NCBI RefSeq assembly: GCF_000425225.1
Contig: NZ_KE384331.1
Span: 1 to 64,000, forward strand
Origin: Pontibacillus marinus BH030004 = DSM 16465
Lineage (GTDB): Bacteria; Bacillota; Bacilli; Bacillales; BH030062
Direction of reading: 5' to 3'
Length of the DNA: 64,000 nt
Shown here: positions 58,741-64,000 of the stretch, piece by piece
How the letters are laid out: each line of letters starts with the position of its first letter
Position numbering within the stretch: the first letter of the stretch is position 1
Made by a program: the position numbers and the translations under genes
Notes under the pieces: generated by a model
Told to the model about the DNA's origin: nothing
The model's input: only the letters and a program-made list of their open reading frames with translations
Databases searched by the model: none

Positions 58741-60150
58741 TTATCTCTCTTCTAAAGCCTTCCATTCCGCAAAGCTATGATACGTAATCCCATTAAATCC
58801 GGTCGCTTTTTGATAGAAGCTTCTTACCTTGGAAAGCTCTTGTTCCATTTCAAGATATGTCTTGTTATCAAAACTTACATAATCTAAATAGTGAGGCTTC
58901 AACTCGACCCCGATTTCAACTTTTGGAGAGTTCGCATAAAGAACTTCATTTTCTGATAGAGATGTGATGCTATTGGATCCAAGTGCTGTATTACGATAGG
59001 CCATGACTGTCACGTAATCGTTTCGATCAATCATTTCTTTATAGAATCCAGGATAATATGGCTCTACACTTTTTCCATCTGTCCAGAAAGGTAAATCTGA
59101 TCCAACCATAAACCCGTTTTGCTTAGCATAACTGATATATTCTTGAGATGTATTCGACCATTGCTGTATCGTGCCTGCACGGTCTGTATCCCACTCGTCT
59201 AGTACGTGAGGTTCGATATCGAAATGAATTCCAATAAACTTCGCGTTTTCCTGAGAAACACTAGCATTGTATTCCATCACTAAGTCCATACGATGTTTTC
59301 CTATAGAGAGGTTAGATTCAAGCGCCCATTTTGGTGCTCCCATTAATGCATGAACCTTAATACCTTGTTCCGTTAATTTTGAAATAAAGTATGGATAGCT
59401 ATCTTCAACTAGCGGATTATAATGCAGATACACATTATCTACATGGTGCTTTGTTAAGAAATTAATAGTTTCATCAGGCGTATCTCGAACCGCACTGCTA
59501 TCCCATAACCATACATTTTTGTTCGTATTGTATTCATTTAAACCATTTCTTATAGCCTGAGCATAACTTGTAAATTTCTCTGTTTTCGCAGTTTTTGAAA
59601 GCGAGGATAAGGACGTAAGGTCTCCTCCATTAAAAAATTGCGCAGCTTGATCATCCGTATAAACAATGGACACACCAGACTGAATCGTTGTTTCTGAACT
59701 AATCGTTGCTTGAAAGCCATTCATTTCTAAGTGTTTCTGAATCATACTGTTTAGAGTAGGATTGTTCCCTTTAATTGTGGTACTTGCTGTTGTTCCTTCT
59801 ACACCTAAAACAGATACATTCGTCGATATATCTCGGCTTACTTCAGAAGATGACTCAATCGTTGTCGCTGTCTCGGTTACATCCGTTACTCGATAATGAT
59901 TATACGCCTCTCCTGCCGCTGATTCTGCAATGAAAGAAGAGACAGGAAGGTAATCTCCTTCTTCTTTTCCATCAATAAATACGTTCGATTGGTTATCTAC
60001 ATATGTAAACTCCCAACAACTTTCACAAACCACTTCATCCTGAGATGATACTGCACTCTCGCCAAATACAACTTCGTTTACCATTGCCCCAAATAATCCA
60101 AATCCTAATAACAACATAAATAAAGACCGCAATGTAACTTTAATTTTCAA
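58741..60150 (-). CDS. Secreted TIM-barrel glycosidase-like protein
   Basis: 469 residues with an N-terminal signal or anchor (about 8-26), a Ser/Thr-rich region that has no known fold (about 35-195) and a TIM-barrel-like domain (about 200-469). KHHVDNVYLHYNPL, IKVHALMGAPKWAL, FIGIHFDIEPHVL and DYVTVMAYRNTA resemble strands 2, 3, 4 and 6 of GH18-like barrels; the Asp-x-Glu in HFDIEPH would be the catalytic pair. No family identified with certainty. Convergent with the glucanase-like gene. Confidence 0.65.
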   Translation of the reverse strand: MKIKVTLRSLFMLLLGFGLFGAMVNEVVFGESAVSSQDEVVCESCWEFTYVDNQSNVFIDGKEEGDYLPVSSFIAESAAGEAYNHYRVTDVTETATTIESSSEVSRDISTNVSVLGVEGTTASTTIKGNNPTLNSMIQKHLEMNGFQATISSETTIQSGVSIVYTDDQAAQFFNGGDLTSLSSLSKTAKTEKFTSYAQAIRNGLNEYNTNKNVWLWDSSAVRDTPDETINFLTKHHVDNVYLHYNPLVEDSYPYFISKLTEQGIKVHALMGAPKWALESNLSIGKHRMDLVMEYNASVSQENAKFIGIHFDIEPHVLDEWDTDRAGTIQQWSNTSQEYISYAKQNGFMVGSDLPFWTDGKSVEPYYPGFYKEMIDRNDYVTVMAYRNTALGSNSITSLSENEVLYANSPKVEIGVELKPHYLDYVSFDNKTYLEMEQELSKVRSFYQKATGFNGITYHSFAEWKALEER

Positions 60151-60312
60151 ATTGTATGTTCCCTTCTACTGAGCTATTTGTGATCACACTCTATTTATCG
60201 AAAGGGAACGAAGGAATATAAATACATTTTATAATAATAACCATAAATACCTATACACCTATATAGGACGATAATTACTTTAGGATTAGTCTCTCACCTA
60301 TTATTACAAAAA

Positions 60313-60358
60313 AGTAGTTCAATTCGGGGAGGGTGTTGAACTCCCAAATTGAACTACT
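60313..60358 (-). terminator. Terminator of the symporter gene
   Basis: AGTAGTTCAATT..GGG pairs with CC..AATTGAACTACT, followed by TTTTTTG on the minus strand. Confidence 0.9.
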
Positions 60359-60362
60359 CAAC

Positions 60363-61556
60363 TTATGCAGACTGTTTCTCATCCATATCTACTTCACTTA
60401 CGTTTTTCCCCATTAACTTATCCACAATAATGGAAATCGCCCCATCACCAGTTACATTTGTTGCTGTTCCGAAGCTATCTTGTGCTAGATAAAGAGCAAT
60501 CATTAAGGAAAGCATTGCTTCATTAAATCCTAGCATAGATTGAAGGAGTCCAAGAGCTGCCATTACCGCGCCTCCTGGCACACCCGGCGCAGCAATCATT
60601 GTTAGGCCCAGTGCTAAAATAAATGGAAAGATGTTAGCGAATGATAGATCCATTCCATTAAGCGTCATAACCGCCATCGCTGCACTTACAATTGTAATTG
60701 TACTGCCGGATAGATGGATGTTTGCACAAAGCGGCACAACGAATTCTGCTATTTTGTCTCCAACCTTATTCTTCTTCGTTTGCTTCAGTGTTACAGGGAT
60801 GGTCGATGCTGATGATTGTGTTCCAAGTGCTGTGAAGTAAGCCGGAACCATGTTACGTAACGATTGGATCATATTCTTACCAGAAAGTGCTGAAGCTGTC
60901 GTATATTGAAGCAACAACATGACAAGATGGATAACGATAATCATGGCAAAAACTTTAATAAATGTGGACATGATTGTTGCAACCTGACCACCATGCGTCA
61001 TATTCGCAAAAATACCAAAGATGTGTACAGGTAAAAGTGGAATAATAACTACTTGGATGACCTTTTCAATAATTCGACGGAAGTCTTCAAATGCTTTTTG
61101 TAGTGCGTTTCCTTGAATAGAAGCAAGTCCAAGTCCCAAAATGAAAGCCAAAATTAATGCTGTCATAACACTCATGACAGGAGGCATGTCTACCTTGAAA
61201 AAGCCCTCTAGCAGGAACTCTTCTGGATTTTCGAAACTTTCACCATTACCACTTGCTCCTAGCATTTTAGGTAAGATCATGCTGCCCGCAAAAAATGCTA
61301 ATAAACCTGCTATAATCGTAGATCCATATGCTACTGAGGCTGTTAGACTTACGAGTTTGCCAGCCCCTTTACCTAATTCACCGATTCCTGGCGCAATGAA
61401 CCCAAGAATGATCAGTGGAATCACAAAGTTTAAAAAGTTACCGAATAATACATTTAATGTTGCAAACAACTCTATCCACCATTGAGGAAGAAAAAGTCCA
61501 CTCACAATGCCTAGTCCGATGCCTATTAATAAACGCGGTAATAATCCTATTTTCAT
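60363..61556 (-). CDS. Dicarboxylate/amino acid:cation symporter (DAACS)
   Basis: 397-residue membrane carrier of the SDF family. Family marks: NFLNFVIPLIILGFIAPGI, TQSSASTIPVTL (hairpin HP1 serine-rich), MTLNGMDLSFA and GVPGGAVMAALGLLQSML with DSFGTATNVTGDGA near the end. It couples uptake of dicarboxylates, glutamate or serine to Na+ or H+. Monocistronic. Substrate not readable. Confidence 0.9.
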   Translation of the reverse strand: MKIGLLPRLLIGIGLGIVSGLFLPQWWIELFATLNVLFGNFLNFVIPLIILGFIAPGIGELGKGAGKLVSLTASVAYGSTIIAGLLAFFAGSMILPKMLGASGNGESFENPEEFLLEGFFKVDMPPVMSVMTALILAFILGLGLASIQGNALQKAFEDFRRIIEKVIQVVIIPLLPVHIFGIFANMTHGGQVATIMSTFIKVFAMIIVIHLVMLLLQYTTASALSGKNMIQSLRNMVPAYFTALGTQSSASTIPVTLKQTKKNKVGDKIAEFVVPLCANIHLSGSTITIVSAAMAVMTLNGMDLSFANIFPFILALGLTMIAAPGVPGGAVMAALGLLQSMLGFNEAMLSLMIALYLAQDSFGTATNVTGDGAISIIVDKLMGKNVSEVDMDEKQSA

Positions 61557-61725
61557 GTTTTTGTCCTCCCCAGATGAACAACTGTTCTTTATTGATGGAT
61601 ACAGTATAGCTCGTGAAGAAGGATTTGTGAAGGTTCTGAGCGTTATTCGGAATTTTCTATCTTTATAGCGTTTTCAATTGTAGGGGGATCTCCATTGCTT
61701 GGGTGGGACTCCCCAAGTTGGTATT

Positions 61726-62040
61726 CTTCCTCACTTATTTACTGAACTTCTTCACTTATTCGGTTCCTTTCCTCACTTATTTGCCTAACTTCTTCACTTA
61801 TCTGCTTTCCTTCCTCACTCTTTTGCTTGGCTTCTTCACTTATTCAGTCCCCTTCCTCACTTATTTGCCCAGCTTCTTCACTTATTCAGTTCCCTTCCTC
61901 ACTTATTTGCCCAGCTTCTTCACTTATTCAGTACCCTTCCTCACTTATTTGCCCAGCTTCTTCACTTATTCAGTGCCCTTCCTCACTTATTTGCCCAGCT
62001 TCTTCACTTATTCGGTTCCCTTCCTCACTAATTCCAGCCT
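61726..62040. repeat. 21-bp-period repeat array E (15 units)
   Basis: Fifteen contiguous 21-bp units, alternating CTTCCTCACTTATTTGCCC and CTTCTTCACTTATTCAGT types, so a 42-bp dimer repeats about five times. Same unit family as array B (28722). Lies between the symporter promoter side and the TRAP permease terminator. Confidence 0.92.
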
Positions 62041-62066
62041 CTCCCCATACAAAAGCCCATAAAAAA

Positions 62067-62090
62067 GAAGCCTCCCAAAAAAGGAGACTC
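62067..62090 (-). terminator. TRAP permease terminator
   Basis: GAGTCTCC pairs imperfectly with GGAGGCTTC around TTTTTTG, followed by TTTTTT on the minus strand. Confidence 0.65.
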
Positions 62091-62105
62091 CCACTAAATC
62101 AATAT

Positions 62106-64000
62106 TTATGAAGCTTTCGTAACCGGCTTGCCAATCATATCACGTTTGAACAAGAACTGAGCTCCAATAAGAGCACCGAATGTAACAAGTCCTGCTGCGT
62201 CAGATTGCCAGCCTGGATAAATCAATGCAAGTCCACCAGCTACAGCTAAGATACGCTCGATCCAATACGTTTTGCGATACCAGTAGCCGATCATGCCGGC
62301 TCCGATTGCAATCATACCTGTTACCGCTGTGAATAAAATCCAAATCAGCTCCAAGAATGTCGTATCAATCATAAGCAACTGAGGCTGTAATACGAACATG
62401 TATGGGATGATAAACGCTGCAATGGCAAGTTTTGCGGCGTTGACTCCGGTTCGTATTGGTTCGCCACCTGATACACCTGATGCAGCAAAGGCAGCCAGGG
62501 CAACTGGTGGTGTAATATCGGCAATAATACCAAAGTAGAACACGAATAAGTGCGCAGGTAGATCTTGAACACCTAGCAGGATAATCGCTGGTGCTGCAAT
62601 GGTAGATGTGATAACGTAGTTCGCTGTTGTCGGTGATCCCATACCAAGGATAATCGCAGCGATCATTGTAAAGAACAACGTTAACAGAATCTGTTCGTTT
62701 GCTAATGCCACAAGACTGTTAGCGAGCTTCAGCCCCAGTCCTGTTTTCGTTACAACACCCACGATAATACCTGCAGCCGCTGTTGCAGCTACAACGCCTA
62801 GTGCAGTGCGAGCACCATCTACAAGAGCATCAATCGTGTCACTAAAGTTCCCATCAAATAAGTAACTAACTAGAATCGTTAAGATTGCTGCACCAACAAA
62901 AGATGATTGAAGCAGCTTGTTTGGTAATGCACCATCAAGCATCATTTGTAAGACTGGGTTACCAATCGCACCTACTACAAATGTTGCGATATAAAGCTTG
63001 CGGAAACGCTCCGGACGCAATAAACCAACTAAAATCGTCGTTAGGATTCCAAAGAACGCCGCCATGATAACACTTAAACCTGAAGCTAAGAAGATAACGA
63101 TTGCCACAAGAGGTAATAATAAGTAAAGTCTTTTGAATACCTCTTTTTTGTCAGGCATTTCTTCATCACTTAATCCTTCTAAACCATTACGTTTCGCTTC
63201 AAAGTGCGTCATGATGTATATTCCAGTAAAATACAGAATCGCAGGGATCGCCGCAGCTTTTGCAATCGTCCAATAGTCGATTCCGATAAACTCAATCATA
63301 AGGAACGCAGCTGCACCCATAATTGGTGGCATAAGCTGTCCGCCTGTAGAGGCTGCTGCTTCAACGCCACCTGCAAATTCTTTACGATAGCCGAGCTTTT
63401 TCATCATCGGGATTGTAAATGAACCTGATGTTACAACGTTTGCTACGGAACTACCACTAATCGTTCCCTGTAGAGCACTTGAGAAGATCGCTACTTTCGC
63501 AGGTCCCCCAGTACGTTTACCTGCTACTGTTACAGCAAGGTCATTAAAGTACTGCCCTACTCCTGTTTGAACCAGGAATGATCCAAATAATAGGAAGAGG
63601 AAGATAAACGTAGCTGATACGGCTAGTGGCGTACCTAGAATACCTTCTGTTGTGAAATACATGGACTGCACAAGGTTATCTAAGTCCACTCCTCTATGTT
63701 TAAGAAACCCTGGCATTTGGCGGCCCCAATAAGCATATGCCAAGAATAACCCCGCAATAATCGTAATTGGGAGGCCTACCGCTCGCCTTGTTGCTTCTAA
63801 AACAAGAATCACAGCAAGAATACCTATATAAAAGTCCGTTTGGTTAATGGAGCTTGCTCGAACAACTAGTTCGTCATACTGTAGAGGCCAATACAGCCCT
63901 ACTCCTACACCTAATATGGATAAGAGGTAATCAAACCAACTTAACTTCCCTTTCTCCCTTAGCTTTTTTGTAGCTGGAAAAAGTAAAAAGATAAGAGCTA
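62106..64000 (-). CDS. Fused TRAP transporter permease (4TM-12TM), 5' end outside the window
   Basis: At least 631 residues and open to the window edge: upstream of the first apparent GTG (63812) the frame continues without a stop, and the extra residues (FPATKKLREKGKLSWFDYLL, ILGVGVGLYWPLQYDELVV) are typical of the small-subunit part of fused TRAP permeases. The large-subunit part has SALQGTISGSSVANVVTSGSFTIPMMKKLGY, AASTGGQLMPPIMGAAAFLM and GMGSPTTANYVITS. It imports organic acids with a binding protein encoded outside. Its 3' end lies next to array E. Confidence 0.93.
   Translation of the reverse strand, partial: ALIFLLFPATKKLREKGKLSWFDYLLSILGVGVGLYWPLQYDELVVRASSINQTDFYIGILAVILVLEATRRAVGLPITIIAGLFLAYAYWGRQMPGFLKHRGVDLDNLVQSMYFTTEGILGTPLAVSATFIFLFLLFGSFLVQTGVGQYFNDLAVTVAGKRTGGPAKVAIFSSALQGTISGSSVANVVTSGSFTIPMMKKLGYRKEFAGGVEAAASTGGQLMPPIMGAAAFLMIEFIGIDYWTIAKAAAIPAILYFTGIYIMTHFEAKRNGLEGLSDEEMPDKKEVFKRLYLLLPLVAIVIFLASGLSVIMAAFFGILTTILVGLLRPERFRKLYIATFVVGAIGNPVLQMMLDGALPNKLLQSSFVGAAILTILVSYLFDGNFSDTIDALVDGARTALGVVAATAAAGIIVGVVTKTGLGLKLANSLVALANEQILLTLFFTMIAAIILGMGSPTTANYVITSTIAAPAIILLGVQDLPAHLFVFYFGIIADITPPVALAAFAASGVSGGEPIRTGVNAAKLAIAAFIIPYMFVLQPQLLMIDTTFLELIWILFTAVTGMIAIGAGMIGYWYRKTYWIERILAVAGGLALIYPGWQSDAAGLVTFGALIGAQFLFKRDMIGKPVTKAS

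Noticed and set aside
61703-62111. Open frames with TYLPSFF-type repeats
   Set aside because: Same artefact of a 21-bp array; no ribosome site, and overlaps the TRAP terminator region.

Overview
The window looks like a chromosomal stretch from a low-G+C Gram-positive bacterium of the family Bacillaceae. Strong AGGAGG-type ribosome binding sites, many TTG/GTG starts, sigma-A-type promoters, lipoboxes, an S-layer-homology protein, a BirA-type biotin operator and many B. subtilis-like families support this. Acidic secreted proteins and AbgT, TRAP and K+/H+ antiporter systems would suit a marine or halotolerant genus such as Halobacillus or Pontibacillus; that genus-level guess is inference. There is one tRNA (Val, GAC), no rRNA, no CRISPR array and no recognisable transposase.

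Layout. 0-3.3 kb: orphan small genes separated by a repeated intergenic module, then a compact RelE/ParE-type toxin-antitoxin pair. 3.5-7.2 kb: azoreductase, a 47-aa small gene, a VOC-fold protein and a 584-aa SLH surface protein with a duplicated helical domain. 7.3-12.1 kb: a beta-glucoside operon (sugar-binding lipoprotein, two permeases, GH1 beta-glucosidase) behind a sigma-A promoter surrounded by GAAACCGGTTTC operators. 12.2-21.5 kb: a long run of small minus-strand genes (Nudix, P-loop kinases, phosphatase, GNATs, lipoproteins), interrupted by a plus-strand nitronate monooxygenase. 21.6-28.6 kb: amidase, CHY zinc finger protein, a five-gene acyl-CoA cluster (ligase, thiolase, two hotdog hydratase halves, SDR) and bioY with its BirA site. 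29-33.4 kb: an Aap-type amino acid ABC transporter. 33.5-39.4 kb: cell-wall amidase, K+/H+ antiporter, EamA transporter and the first trhO, with four copies of a large palindrome between them. 39.8-46.6 kb: an operon of three M20 amidohydrolases, an unusual regulator and an AbgT transporter. 47.2-54.6 kb: second trhO, an acyl-CoA thioesterase behind a cobalamin riboswitch, an SsuABC-like transporter, a YdcF protein and a LysM-anchored 5'-nucleotidase. 54.8-64 kb: tRNA-Val, a secreted phospholipase-D-fold protein, two convergent secreted glycosidase-like proteins, a dicarboxylate symporter and a fused TRAP permease that runs off the window.

How parts work together. Several modules scavenge extracellular nutrients: beta-glucosides, amino acids, N-acyl or p-aminobenzoyl amino acids, sulfonate-like compounds, nucleotides, glucans and organic acids. 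The amidohydrolase operon and its transporter gene share a 23-bp palindrome, which suggests one regulon controlled by the regulator encoded between them.

Most unusual signals: (1) at least five intergenic arrays of degenerate repeats, unrelated or only partly related in sequence but all with a 21-bp period, plus a sixth locus with dispersed 21-bp units; (2) four near-identical palindromes within 4 kb; (3) the shared operator and unusual regulator of the amidohydrolase/AbgT operon; (4) a cobalamin riboswitch whose only downstream gene is an acyl-CoA thioesterase; (5) a thiolase lacking its second catalytic cysteine; (6) a surface protein with four conserved histidines in each of two helical repeats. 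All calls were made by reading the sequence; no database search was run.
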